64,000 bases of DNA from contig NC_051087.1 in NCBI RefSeq assembly GCF_901709675.1, positions 9,760,884 through 9,824,883 on the forward strand, in the 5' to 3' direction. A program made the position numbers and the translations under genes. How positions within the stretch are numbered: position 1 is the first letter of the stretch; every line of letters begins with the position of its first letter. The notes beneath the pieces were generated by a model. That model saw only the letters and a program-made list of their open reading frames with translations. It was not told the DNA's origin and made no database searches. Source of the stretch: Syngnathus acus. Taxonomy: Eukaryota; Chordata; Actinopteri; Syngnathiformes; Syngnathidae. Below are positions 35,496 through 49,610 of this stretch, piece after piece.

Positions 35496-38262
35496 CGATC
35501 AACAACTACTACTACTGTACACCATCAATCACTTTAACTGCAAAATCAATATATAGGAATAATTACATCTGATGGTGCATGTAGAGATGTTTGAATGGTA
35601 ATTTTCTTGTCCATTCCTTTTCTCTGATTTTCTGTCTTTGCCTCTTGGTTACCATGGTTATCATTTTTTGCTACTTTTTGGAGGGGGGCACTCAAACACT
35701 GATGTGGCCACAAATAAGATGCTGTGCAACAGCCTATATAACATTCAATTTCAGGGGTGAAGTTGTATTATACATAAAAAATGTGTAGTCTGTGTGATAC
35801 GTAATATTTGTATTAAATAAAACTGGATCTTAAAAAAGGCACGTAGCCTTAAGGGAAGCATACTATAGTTTTTCTTGGATGTAGTGTTTCAGGTTGCACA
35901 GCACTATTTTTTCCTTCGAAAAACACCTGTGGCTGAAATACGTAGGAGCGTAGCATTATAGATTTGTGACTGTGCACAAGATGGTTGTTTTTTCACATTT
36001 CAGGCCCTCTCTGACAGTGTTGACCGTGAAATTGTTATATCTGTACTGTTCATGCAAGTTGAAAGACACAAACCAGACGGCCAAACCTGTGTGGGTGTAT
36101 GTGTGGGGATAAAGCTGAGACCGTAAAAAAGCAATCAATTCAATTTGAAGTTCAATGGGAATATGAAAATAACATGTCCGTCTATGAAGGGTAGACAATA
36201 TCATGTCAATGACACATTCTAAATTCCTTCCTTTATTCCATTCTATAAATGACATGAGATGACACTCACTGCACCATCTGACAACATAACATCAGGACAA
36301 GCCATCTGTCCAATGCATGCGAGTAGATAAAGCGAGCATTTGTTGAGCCACAGGTGGAGCACATCTGTAAAGTTTTGTTTACAATATGGTGTCAAATTGT
36401 TCCGCATGAGCTTCACACATGGTGAGAACCGTAACGTAATATTTTTAGGAGTTTTGATGGAATAGAAGCACATTTCAAATACATCCAACTCTAGCCTGAA
36501 AGCAAAATCATATTCCCATTAGATTGTATTGGATTTTGTTGATCAATATTTTTATGTCAGCACTTTTGTCTCACACAAACACTGACCCAAGGCAAATTAT
36601 CTCGAGCATCTTCTACCCCCTTTAAATTCATTTTCTACGTCTGCGGTGATGTGCTGAAAGGTCCACAGCCGGTCGAATCAAATAATTTAACTGAAGCGCT
36701 CCCGCAGTCAGTACAAGGGAGCATCGCAATGGAAATCTCAATTTTTAAACATCAGCAAAATGAAAGGGGTTTGGCGGTGACTAACGGTAGATCAAGAAGA
36801 GCCGTGACTATAGAAAGACACCAGCATTGAAAGAGGAGGTCTCCGATTAACAGGAGACAAAAGAACATAATGGGATGTGCAAGTGAATGATGAAAGATAC
36901 AGTTTTGCTTTCAAGGCTATTCCTTTAAAAATGTAAAAGATTTTTGTGACCCATCAAAGATTTCAGGCATTTAAACTAGTAAATGGAATAAAGAAGTGAG
37001 AAACACTATGGCTGTTTTTTTTTTTAATCTTAATTTAATAGCAATGTTTCTTGTTTGCACTTTTTGACTTTGTAATGGTTTCCATCAATACTGTCTCTAA
37101 AATAATTTATGCTTGCTCAACACCTCCATCACTCTTTCTACAAACTCCAATCTTGAACAGAGTGCGAATAAATAATCTGCCTAATTATTTTTGCAGAAGT
37201 AATGAATCGTTTCATTTAATTAATCGACAGAGTTGGCGCACTGCTCTCAAAAAGCAAACACTCTTCAAGAGTGAGACCTGGAATATTTAGACATAATGAA
37301 AATCTAAAATCTTTTTTTAACTTGGCTTGATTTTATTTTTTCTCAAAATGCATCAAATTGATGTGTATAAATATGAAAAAAAGAAACATTTGCTTCCTGG
37401 GGAACATGCCTGTAGACCCCCATAGGTCGGTCCTATACTTCTCACCTTTTAAACATCTGACCTGTTTTCCTCCATGGAATGGCCATGATTGGTTTTATTT
37501 GAACTTTCTACTGTTTATTTTTAAGCCTCCATTTCCTGCCTTCATACGTATTTTGTGTTTGAAAATCTCTTCATGTTTAGACAAGATATATACAATATAT
37601 AAAAAGAATCGGTCCAAGATTTGTGCAAAATTTTCATTACTTGACCGCAGTCATTTTAAGCATAAAAGGTTTTCCATCAAATGATTATTTTTTTCTTCAA
37701 TCCCTGAGTCAGAATCTGAAGACTGAGATGGTCAATGAAGGACCTTGACTCTGCATCTGGTGAGCCATGTCTACAATTTTCAGTATGAGAGTATGCTTTT
37801 GCAATAAAAAACAACAACAATTCGTTAATTCAAATCTTTTAACACATCTTAACCAGGGGAGCCAATAATTATTGAGGGAATTATATATGTATTCTCCCAT
37901 TACATTTCAACTTCAAGGGTGTAAGGAACAACAGGAAACAGCAGTCAGTGTACTGACCACGCCATGTCCACTTCATCCCATGCCTTTGTCACCATACAAA
38001 TCCCAATTCAAGCACAACCCATCATTTTGTCAATTCATTGTAACTTTAGCTCTCACAATTTATGTCCTTAGGTGTTCACAAACAAAATGAAGGGACATGC
38101 CTGCGTTGAATTATGCTCACTTGTTGACACGGGCAGACGTGAGAAGACACGCTGGATCTTAATCAATTAATTGGAGTGTGTGTGCGTGTCGAAGAATGTC
38201 CTGTAAATTGAGTAAAGCATGTATTTTTAATGAGAATTCATGCATCTGTATTTGACAGCGAG

Positions 38263-38265
<3 letters not shown>
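35496..38265. other. Non-coding stretch, no gene seen
   Basis: No supportable gene; T runs at 37,010-37,026. The frames at 36.0-36.5 kb and 37.4-37.7 kb have no recognisable domain. Confidence 0.5.
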
Positions 38266-38301
<36 letters not shown>

Positions 38302-38328
38302 ATGTGTGCATGTGTGCGTGCGTGCGCA
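38266..38328 (+). repeat. GT microsatellite
   Basis: A pure GT array (38,266-38,300) with a degenerate GCATGT and GCGTGC extension. Confidence 0.92.
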
Positions 38329-40539
38329 CCCATGGAGTCGCCTCAGGTATTTTTAATCAGTGATCTCTCATTTCCTCTATCAGCTACATATTCCAGCATG
38401 CAAATACACAGGAAATGCATTTTATTCATCTTGATTGAATATTTACTCTAAAATAAATTGCTTATTTACAGCATACATATTTTCAAATTACTCGAGTCCA
38501 ATTGGGAGTTAATCCCTGCAGGAATGTGACCAAACAAAAGTGCAATTTATTTATTTCAACCACTGTATAAACAAATTCCTACACCGCTTTAAGATTGACC
38601 GATAACATAAAACAGCCTCTAATCCAGTCAGAAGTTGTTCGCTCGATTAACAGTTTCCTAATATTATATTAATTATTATATTAATATGATATCTAGTACA
38701 GATGGCCGACTGAGTGTACTGTCCATTTTAAACAAAGTTAACAAAAAGTGTGTTCTTCTTAGAGAATTATTACATATCCTCACTTGGGACCGATGTGACA
38801 AAATATCTAAATAAACAGAGGCAGTTATTTTTGTTTTGCTCTGGACCCTTAACAATAGAAATATGGTCTGTTCGATTTATTTTCCGTCTCTGCTGGCCTC
38901 CGTGAAATGTCTCTGTGGTAGTCTTAACTGCAATAAATGTCCAAAGCCACATATTTGCAGACAAAAACAAATGCGTGCAGAAGGTTGAAAAATACAATGT
39001 GGCTGCTAAATCTTTTTAAATGACGGTAAATCAAGCTCATAAATATTTGATGGAAGCTGGCGCTGAAGCAAACATTTTGACTGATTACTTGAAATACTAG
39101 CAGAAGTGACATGAATTTGGAAAAGCACATTAAGCATTACAGAGATAGTAATGTAGTTGTTCTGGTATGGATCCTACTTTAAATTGGAATCTGTCCCTCC
39201 AGTGAATGTATAAATAGGAAATCTGCCATTGACTGAATTATAATCTGACAGGTGGGCGATACCTTGTCAAATATGAGTTTGATGTTCTCTTCTATTGAGA
39301 TGAATATTTATTGGACAGTCACACAGTCATACATAAGGGTTGGGGAGGGGGGGGGGGGGCAGGCGGAGAAAAGAGAGAAAAAAAGAACTTTTTACAAGAG
39401 ATGGATAAAATCTATAGATGAAGAAGAAAGGCAGTGCTACACGCTGTGATCATTCAAAAATGGAACATAATGAGAAAGGGCAGGCTAAGTAGTGATGGGG
39501 GTGGCTATGCAAGTGCACATGAAGTGTTTAAAGAATTTCTGCAAACTGTTAAGCCCATTAAAATATTTGATTAAAAATATGCAAATGAATGGGGGAAGTA
39601 AAAGATGAGCTGTAATATAGGACAGTATTAAGGTTTACGCAAAGAAAATACAGTCGTACAATCGTGCCAAACCAAACATTTCAAACAAACTAAGCATCAA
39701 CCCAATTTAGAATTATGGCATCCAAGTTCATTTCCTACCTGTTGACCAGGGACTGAGGAGTCTCTTTGGTTTTTTTTTTTCTTCTTTGCTTTCCCTGTTT
39801 AAGCTATTTTTCTTTCACTAACAGGCTTTCCCTTGTTTGTTCCCCCATCTCACATGTTGGTCTGTAGGCAATATGGCCATCCCTGGCATCTGACAGGAAG
39901 TTTGGTGAATTGTGATGCGGCTTTTTCTCTGCCCTCTGCAGGGCAGGAGGAGGACTATTGGCTATTTTGCCTCAATGATATTGATTTTTTCTAATACCAA
40001 TACTGATGCTTTGCGTGTGATTTTTTTTTTTTTAACCCCATGACTCAGAGTGGGGGATCAAACTTTTTCCATTGCACAGCATTCCCTCCCGCTAGACATT
40101 AGGCATGACCCATCTTTGAATACTTTAAATCTGTCGAGCTTCTGTATATGGAAGGTGACTTTAGATTTGCAGACTTTAATTTAGACTGTCGAAAGAAGTT
40201 GAGTGTCAGCGAACATAACAACAGAACAACGGTCTGCAAGAGCAAAATTGTGAATGCACTTTACACATGTTTATACTCCTAAGGGTGCGATAGTGTCAAG
40301 TAGAAGATGAGTGACAGTATGTTTCATTAGGATGCGAGTCGGGTTAGCCAGGCTGAAACGAGCCTGGGGCCGTGTTTTTAGTCAAGGAGCAACAAGGCAC
40401 AAGTGGGGAGGCAAATATGTGTGAAGACACAGCACTGACTGCTCCTTAGGACAGTGAATCTTCAGGCTCTGGACAATGCCTCAAGAGCCTAATGTATAAT
40501 ATATTGGTTCACCAAGTCAAACGAGGAGAACTCGGAACA
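38329..40539. other. Non-coding stretch, no gene seen
   Basis: No supportable gene. Contains the AT-rich self-complementary run TAATATTATATTAATTATTA near 38,659 and a G-rich run at 39,342-39,359 (separate entry). Confidence 0.5.
39342..39359 (+). repeat. Poly-G run
   Basis: GGGG, one A, then 13 G residues. It can form a quadruplex and is likely variable in length. Confidence 0.9.
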
Positions 40540-40815
40540 CACAAGTCGCATGCCATATAATTATCAGGATTCTCCATATAGAGCGCATCTAATAACTGTA
40601 CAGGCTGTACATAATAAAGAATATTCATAGAGCTCAAATTAACCTTCAGTTTTATTTAACATTATAAAACATCTGCAGCCAATCTCACACTGGCCTGATT
40701 GTTATGCACATAAGGCATCATTTTGTCAAGTATGATTTACTTTGTCATTCACCTATTCTTGTTGAGCAGCTATACAAACTAATCCCATTAACTGACTGAT
40801 GTAATTGAACCTAGT
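40540..40815. promoter_or_regulatory. Candidate conserved non-coding element
   Basis: Repeat-free sequence with CCATATAATTATCAGG, GCGCATCTAATAACTG, AACTAATCCCATTAACTGAC (includes a TAATCCCATTA bicoid/paired-type pair near 40,779) and ATGTAATTGAACC. The texture suggests an enhancer, but this is a weak call. Confidence 0.22.
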
Positions 40816-41460
40816 ATATGTCAGTGATTGTGTGCAAAGTGAGATTTAATTGAGGACCATAAAGCTGTATAGTTCTCAGTAGCAATCTCCAAATACCTTG
40901 TACATGGGAAAACCTGAGAGCAATTTAATTGGAGGCTTAGTAAGTGGTATGACCTTCTGTTGATGCCATGACATCTTGTTTCACTCTGTGATCTTTCTTC
41001 CCTGCCAAATAAAAACTCCAATATTTTGTGTTTTAGCAGAGAAAAATTATGTTCCAAGATGAAGTCTTTGCCTTCACCTTTTTATATGTATTAAAAAAGA
41101 CAATCTGCTAATTTAGGCATGCCACGTGGATGACATCATTTGCGCTTCTTATTTTCTACCACCATTAAAACACATTGTATTCATGTCACTCAGCACCTAC
41201 CTAATTGTGCTTTCTGTCTTCTGCTTCTGTCTTTTGCCATATTTATTTACCACTGCTTGTGTATTTCCAGCAAGTATCCCACCTAGAAACCTTTAACAAT
41301 ATGTCATCAGTTCCCGAACACTTATTCATCATATCACAACATATCCCTTTTTGTGCTCTTTGAGAATGTACTGTAGGCTTCAAACTATATATTTCCCCCT
41401 AAAAAAATAGCATTGATCAGATTATAACATTCAATATCTTAAGTGTACACAATTAAATAA
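40816..41460. other. Non-coding stretch, no gene seen
   Basis: Nothing supportable. Confidence 0.45.
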
Positions 41461-41550
41461 AATTTGAAAAGGATTTGCAGATCATTGTATTCTGTTTATG
41501 TTTACATTTTACACAATTTTCAATTGTGACTGAATTTGTGGTATGTAGTA
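41461..41550 (+). repeat. DNA-transposon-type repeat, 3' terminus
   Basis: AATTTGAAAAGGATTTGCAG, ATCATTGTATTCTGTTTATG and TTTACATTTTACACAA are a well-known teleost repeat segment, normally followed by CGTCCCAACTTCATTGGAAT. The normal terminus is badly diverged here (TTTTCAATTGTGACTGAATT). The 153-codon frame that starts inside it is therefore not considered a gene. Confidence 0.5.
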
Positions 41551-42020
41551 CATGCAAACAAAACATTGCATGTGTGCATTCCTATTACAATGCTGATGGT
41601 GGCAGAGAAAAAAAATCCGCGCTGAGGTGTTGTGTGGTTGGAGTGACAGCAGACACTTGCTTCACTCTCCATATCTGGTTGTCACGCTTTCCTCTCTTCA
41701 TTTCATCTGGGAACCCAAACACTACTCAAATTTCAGGGACAAATAGCGTGCTTGTTGCAATTTACTCACCAGGGCAGCAAAGGGGTCATGTTGTGCCTCC
41801 ACAACCGACACGCACACTTACTGAAGTTGGTGAGACCATTGATTATACTTCCTTGATTAACTTTACAGCATACACAATTAACCTCACCCTTCATCCAGTC
41901 AGCATTGAAATAAATTGTTTTTATCCCTGGCTCTGACTTCCAAGCTGTGCTATTTCAAGCTATTAGAATTTCAAAAACAGGACATTTCCATTTTACTTCA
42001 TGCTGTATTATATCCCATGT
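41551..42020. other. Non-coding stretch, no gene seen
   Basis: Continuation of an open frame to 41,936 without any recognisable protein domain. Confidence 0.4.
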
Positions 42021-42100
42021 CCATTTAGCCAACTATTTTCTATTCCGCTTGTCCTCGTTGGGGTTTCTTATGAGCTGAAGCCTATTCGAGCTGACCTCTG
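42021..42100 (+). repeat. SINE-like element tail fragment
   Basis: CCATTTAGCCAACTATTTTC, TATTCCGCTTGTCCTCGTTG and GAGCTGAAGCCTATTCGAGC are the plus-orientation start of the family (usual form CCATTTTCTATACCGCTTAT). An inverted fuller copy lies 260 bases downstream. Confidence 0.55.
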
Positions 42101-42360
42101 GAAAAAAATAACGGCAAAGATTAATTATATTAGAGACTGGCGAGGTCAAAGTGCCTATTCAATTATTCACCTCGGTCAACAATGAATCTGTAACAGCAAT
42201 AACATCCGCACAATTTTTCACAGTGATGATATTCAGTATGAAAACAATGTAATATAATAGTGCAAGGGGATAAAAGGGAATATTAGATATTGCCGTGAGT
42301 AATATGGTGAAATAGTATTTGCTGCGGTGCCAAACTGATTATCAAATCCTCCTCGCAGCT

Positions 42361-42600
42361 CAGAGTTCATCTGCAGTTTGTGTGTTTTCCCTGCGTGGGT
42401 TTTCTCTGGATACTCCCAATTCCTCCCACATCCTAAAAACATGCATAGTAGGTTAAAGACTCCCAATAATCTGTAGGTGTGAATGGTTGTTCGTCTATGT
42501 GCCCTGTAATTGGTTCAGGTCGTTCGTTCCCTGCCTCTCACCTAAAATCAGCTGGAATTGTCTTCAGCACACCCGCGAGCCCCGTGATATCATGAGGCCT
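42361..42600 (-). repeat. SINE-like element body, fairly complete
   Basis: GCGTGGGTTTTCTCTGGATA, TTCCTCCCACATCCTAAAAA, CATGCATAGTAGGTTAAAGA, TGTAGGTGTGAATGGTTGTT, TGCCCTGTAATTGGTTCAGG and AAAATCAGCTGGAATTGTCT appear in the family order in minus orientation. The pol III head boxes are lost. Confidence 0.7.
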
Positions 42601-45600
42601 TTCGGTTCTTATTAGAAAGTCCCTGTGCCCCCTCACATTACCGGAACTCCCCCTTAGTTCACTTCACACCAGCATCTAGTGTCCCCCGGCTTCCCCAACT
42701 CTCCTCTGAAGGAACAGTGACAGATGCTCAGGTGAGAAGACGGTTGGATAAAACACATCATCACCAACACAGGCTGCAGAACCTGATTGCATTAGTGATC
42801 GGGGTCATGAAGGTTTGTGCCTATCAGCAGGAGCTGCGGAAAATCGTTTTGTTACTTTGAAAACTTCTTGCACCCGTACCAAAGAAAGCTATTTTATCTT
42901 GCCACAGCAAATACAGACCTGTTGCTCTGAAAAATGTCACAAGGTAAAAGAGAGGGTGATACTGGTCCATTTGCAACCACAGATGAAGCATGCTCTGAAG
43001 CCTTCAGCAATTTTCCTATCAGCCCCATCTTGGAGAGGATGATGCTGTCACCTATCTGATGCAGCATGTTCATTCACACTTGGATGATAGTGAAGGCACT
43101 GTCAGGGTGATGTTTTGTTTTGTTTTTCCGTTGTGGTGCTACAACATTCCTGATCACGGCATCCAACAGGGTGTGGCCTAATTTGACATTTTTATTTAGT
43201 GATCCAGGAGACACAAGTTGATGATATACCCATCCGAAGCAGCTTTTAACCCAGCAGAACAGGTTGGATGGTATTGAAAGCACCAATATGGATGCTGTTC
43301 ACAAGATTGCCGTTTTTTGGTGTTTATTGGTGTGTGTTTTTTTTCTTGCAGGTGTTTTATCAATTTAATATAGGTGCTGAGCTGAACTATGGTCACCTCT
43401 GGTTGGAAGCAATTTATGCACACGTAGTGAAATAAATTTCACAAACATTTTAATATACACAAGGTTCTCAAACAATTGGCAATTTGCAAAACACATTTTT
43501 GTCTCTTTCTACCTCGGAAATTCTGCGTTTGGTTGATTTAAAAGAATCCATCTGAAAAAAAGTTGATGAAAAGTTTTTTGGGGGAAAAATGTGATCAGAC
43601 GTGTAGCGGCACTTGTTTGTTTAATACGACAAGCAAATCAGTAATGGGAACTGTTCTGGTGATGCTTTCTCGATGGCACTCTGCTTCCACTTGCAGAGAT
43701 TAGCAGCTAGCTGCAGTAGCACTCGGAGCTGAGTGAATCTGAAGAGGAGATGGCTACACGTGGGCAGGGAAGGAATGGTGTGATCCAGCGCTCTCATTGT
43801 CATTCTAATGGAAGACATGCTCACGACAGGCCCAGCAGTAAAGGGGCGGGATGAGACAGTCCCTCCAAACCGCCACTAACAGGAAAATAACAGACCGGAT
43901 GTTTTCGTGTAAAAAGTTCGTCGTGCAGGGACAGTTTTTTTTTTTTTTGTAAAGTAGGCTTCTGTAGTTATAATCATGGTGGACTACAATGAGGAAATGT
44001 CATCCAGTCACAAAGTTCTAAAATGTCTCAAATGTTCTATCTTTGCTTTTAGGATGTTGTTACAGATGCTTTGATCTTAGAAGGATGAAAGCCATTGGAG
44101 TCGGACAGTCACACAGAAGACGATGACCCAAAATACCTGCGACTCCTCTTCCTTTCTTTTATTTCATACGTTTTCATCTTCTGTCTCATATCAAGCATGT
44201 TCTTTGCATCTCTTATGGATTTCCTCCATGCTGTTGTTGACATTCTTTCGGTTAAAGCTATTTCTGTCACCGTTGTTCACCTTTAGACTTCTGTTCCTTC
44301 TTCTTCTCTGCCACAATCCATTGAACTATAACAATCAGCCAATATGATGTTAACTATTAGAGCCCCAATTGGGTAACTGCCACAACTGCAATGTTAACAG
44401 AGCCGCTTCACAAAAGGTGAACTGTTCTAATAAATGAATCATATCCCTGTGTTTGACTTTGTATGATTTGTGAGCATCCTTTCTATTATCTTAATTTCCT
44501 CCATTTGGTGCTTTAAACATGACACAAAGCTAAATCACAAGCTGAGAATGGCTACTGAACTCATAAATTAGACTAAATGATGTGTCAACCGTAAAGTCTT
44601 TGAATGAGTAATGGACAAGCACTTGACTTGACTTCTCAATAGAGCTACTGTTACATGAAATAAAATACTTAAAAATTCAAGAGTTGAGTCTTGAGATTTT
44701 AAGAGTCCATGCATCATTAGCTCAGTTCCTCTCAAACCTTCAATCAAAAGTGACATTTTGCATCAATAATCCATTTGGGCTGCTACACCCATTCTTCTCT
44801 TGTGATTACATTCAGAAATAATTTAAAAAAAGACTGACATCTAATTGGTTATCATTTACACAAACCTCTCTGCAGGTCGGTGTGTGAGGTAGGCATGGCA
44901 ACAGGCCCTGGTAGCTGATGACAATAAAAGTCACAAAAAATTAAGAAAATCATTTATGTGTTGGAGGCAGTGCATCACAGTGAGAAAACATTTCAAATCC
45001 AATATTATATTCACGTTGGCTTCACTAAACTCAGTGTGGCATCGCGATTATTCAGTCACATTGAAAAGTAGACTCTTGTACAGTGCCATTTGTTACCAAG
45101 TGGCATTCAGTAGCGTGACAATTCATACAGAATCCAAATCTCTGGGCAGCAAAATATTATGAATAATGCAACCACAGCGGTGTGGTCCAAAGAGCGGTTA
45201 TCCTGGCTGCATGTGTGTGCTCACCATAGAGGGTCTCACAGCAGACGGGGCTACCTGCATGAATCAAAGCTGGGCTGTGATGGTCCGTGGCAGATGGAGC
45301 GGTGATGTTGACAGTGATAGATTCGAATATCGACCTGTTTCCGTTGGACATCATTGCTTCCTTCACATGCTAGAAAACACCATTACTGCACTGGACGACA
45401 AACTCTCAATGAGCTGCGCTTTCATTATTCCATAGCCTACACGAGGGTTCTACACAAATATTGGCTCGGTCTCCACACTGTATGACATCTGTGGCATTCA
45501 TATAATGAGGTTCCGCAATAAAATTGTAAAAATTCTATTTGGGATTACGACTAATCGGCCTATTCTTCTATGAGTGGGGCATCTGTGAATGTCAGACTAT

Positions 45601-47599
45601 TTCTCTGTGTGCGACAGTGAGATGAGACTGTCATTGATTGTCCCCTTTGGAGTGATGCTGGATGGAAAGAAGAATTCTTAATCACTTCATTTGTCATCCC
45701 AGTGGTGAAAGTAAAACCCAAGCAAGCAAATTAACCGGCATAGCTGTGGGCTGCTAAATCTCTATGGCTGCACAGAACAGCTGCTGTGTTCCAATTGAGA
45801 TTTACACGTAGCTAGAGTTAAGAGACGACACGCAACTTTAAAAACTACATTACCTTTGTCTGCAGTGCCTCTTTGGAAATGTGACGTTGCATTCTTCAAA
45901 CACAAGTTGCAGTACTGTTCGCTGTAGTGCATGTGGATTTCACCACACAACACGCCTCACACAAATGAGCTCCTATCTTGAGGCTTGTCTCACCATCTGT
46001 AGTTTAACAACACAAAATGGCCACAGCAATATGTCCACCTGCAAGAGGAATGATGTTGCCATGGTATCTTCCAATCTTTAACAGTAGTTACAAAATTGAG
46101 TTTAAAATAAGAACATTTCTGCACAGGAATTAGTCCCAAAACCTCCACGCACAAAGTCAGGGTGGTACCAACTGGGCCACAAAGACAGTTAATCAGTTTC
46201 GGTTTCTTTGACTTCTGCTCACGTGAGAACACAGGCACATGGCAACCATGCTGACACTTCATCCGTGCATGTTGTGGAAAGTCAAGTTGAGGAAATACAG
46301 TATGATATAGTTTTGCGTTATGGATTGCATTTGGACTGGTTCCAATAAAAACAATCCAATAGCAATCCAGCCATTGTGACCTGGATCAGACTCAATACCG
46401 ATCCAGTGGATCATATCAAACCATCTATTTACGTATGCTTTATATAATACATACTGTAATACATAGTACATAGGGAAATGATGCAATCATAATATAAATT
46501 AAAAGACAAATTAAACAATTTTACCTCCATCCATTCATTCAGGTTTGATATTCAAGCTGCTCCAGGCTTCTATTTCCTCAGTTACAAGAAGAAGACATTC
46601 CCAAAGAGGGTGGAAATCAATTTGTAGATGTTAGGCCAGAAATGTACACATGCACTATCAGGAACCTGGGGACATTCATTAGGAGATGTCAAGTTAGGTT
46701 TGCTGCACACAGCAAGTGTCCAGAACAGTTCCTTACCATTGAGTGTCAAGAAGAGAAACTCAAACTCTTTTCATTTTAAAAGACATTGCGCTGTCAAACT
46801 AATTCTCTCGTGCGCATACTGTGAAAACATCTAAAAAAACAAGTGACATCAAAGACGCTGAAATTTTAATTGCCTTTTTGAAATCACTCCAAAATGTGAA
46901 TCTTAGGTAAAACTGTTTTTCATGCAACCCTCAGGGGGACAAGGCGGCTTGGCATCTGAGCCTTTTAATTGAAAACTGACCCACGTGTGTCTTTACGCAT
47001 CACTGCAGTGCTCACAAATCATCTTCATAGTTCTCCTCTGAGCTGTTGTGGTACAAATGGTGAATGATTTGAGTCATCTGGAAGAAAGGCAAAAGTGGAT
47101 TTGGTAGTGCACACACCATTCATCCATCCTAAATATTCTCACCACCTTTCCCATTTATCAGAGCATATGTGTGACCACCTCTATTAATTGCTTGGTCAAA
47201 CTTCAGAGCACAGAGTTTGACAAACGGCCAAATCTGCTCACTCAGACTGGAGGCAGTTCATCTAATGCAGTGCTGTGTGGTCCCCTTCAAAATAACAGTA
47301 ATAGGTCTGAAATATCACTGTCTCTTGCAGCCCCAGGGGAAGAAAAAATGATGTAGCGCTTGATGGGCTACCATTCTATTGAATTTCCTCTTTTCTGCAA
47401 ATCCCCAAAACATTGCCGTATATCAGCATATTTGAAATGCTGCTCGTCATTCAACGCACATGCCGGCATTACCTCTGTGGATTAGGTTAGATTGCAGAAT
47501 TGGGAGACTGGCTCCAGAAAACAATATTTGTAAATAATGCAAGACCATTTGAATTATTTCTGAAGCTCACAGGGCAAAAGAAGGCTGTTGAGAGAAGTG
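42601..47599. other. Non-coding stretch, no gene seen
   Basis: No supportable gene. T runs occur near 43,338 and 43,937. Small blocks near 46,920-47,080 (TTTTAATTGAAAAC and an ACCCACGTGTGTC E-box) look regulatory but are not called separately. Short frames at 44.1, 45.2 and 46.0 kb have no recognisable domain. Confidence 0.5.
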
Positions 47600-47870
47600 A
47601 GAATGAAGAGTTTCCTTCGAAACCAACCCGTTCAGACGCTCATTAGAAGTGCCATTTTGACGCCTTTGAATGTAATGAGAGTTCAAAGCTGTCATTGGAG
47701 GTCACACTCGAGGATTGGGTGAAACGCCGGCTGTCATGATGTGAGACATTTGTGTGTGTGATGACTCATCTGAGTGGACCCAATGCTTCCAGTTAAAATG
47801 TCAAATGCTCGCGCAGGGATGTGGAGGATATTCAGTCGGAACTCCTCCTCCTGCTGCCTACAACATGAAA
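47600..47870. promoter_or_regulatory. Candidate conserved non-coding element
   Basis: A repeat-free block of balanced composition. It includes GACGCTCATTAGAAGTGCC, TTTGAATGTAATGAGAG, CAAAGCTGTCATTGGAG, TGATGACTCATCTG (an AP-1-like TGACTCA) and ATGCTCGCGCAGGGATG. Mixed motif types without simple repeats suggest an enhancer about 9.4 kb upstream of hmx1. Not tested by alignment. Confidence 0.28.
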
Positions 47871-49277
<1,407 letters not shown>

Positions 49278-49404
49278 CCAAAAATGTGTGGAAAATGAAT
49301 TAATACTAAAATACTGTCACTATAAGGTGCAGTTGACATTCACTTGGCAAGATTCAGTTAGCAATCTAACAACAAATGTTTTTCAAAAGCAATTTTCTGA
49401 AAGC

Positions 49405-49610
49405 ATGTTATCCACCCATCCTGAGTGTTTATCCTCAGTAGGTAGGGGTGCAGGCATGAGCTGAAGCTGAACAGGGATAGGCTGAGAGACGGGGTGCACC
49501 CTGAAGTGGTCACAAGATAATCACACACCACATATGTAGATGTTTAAAATTACCAACCATTCACACTCACGTTCACATCTATGGACAATTTAAAGTTGCT
49601 ATTTAACTAA
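49405..49610 (+). repeat. SINE-like element body
   Basis: TTATCCACCCATCCTGAGTG, GAACAGGGATAGGCTGAGAG, ACGGGGTGCACCCTGAAGTG, CCAACCATTCACACTCACGT and CATCTATGGACAATTTAAAG run in family order in plus orientation. The usual CATGCATGTTTTTGGG and head parts are missing. Confidence 0.65.

Noticed and set aside
41475-41936. 153-codon frame
   Set aside because: It starts inside a DNA-transposon-type repeat and shows no recognisable domain or splice context.
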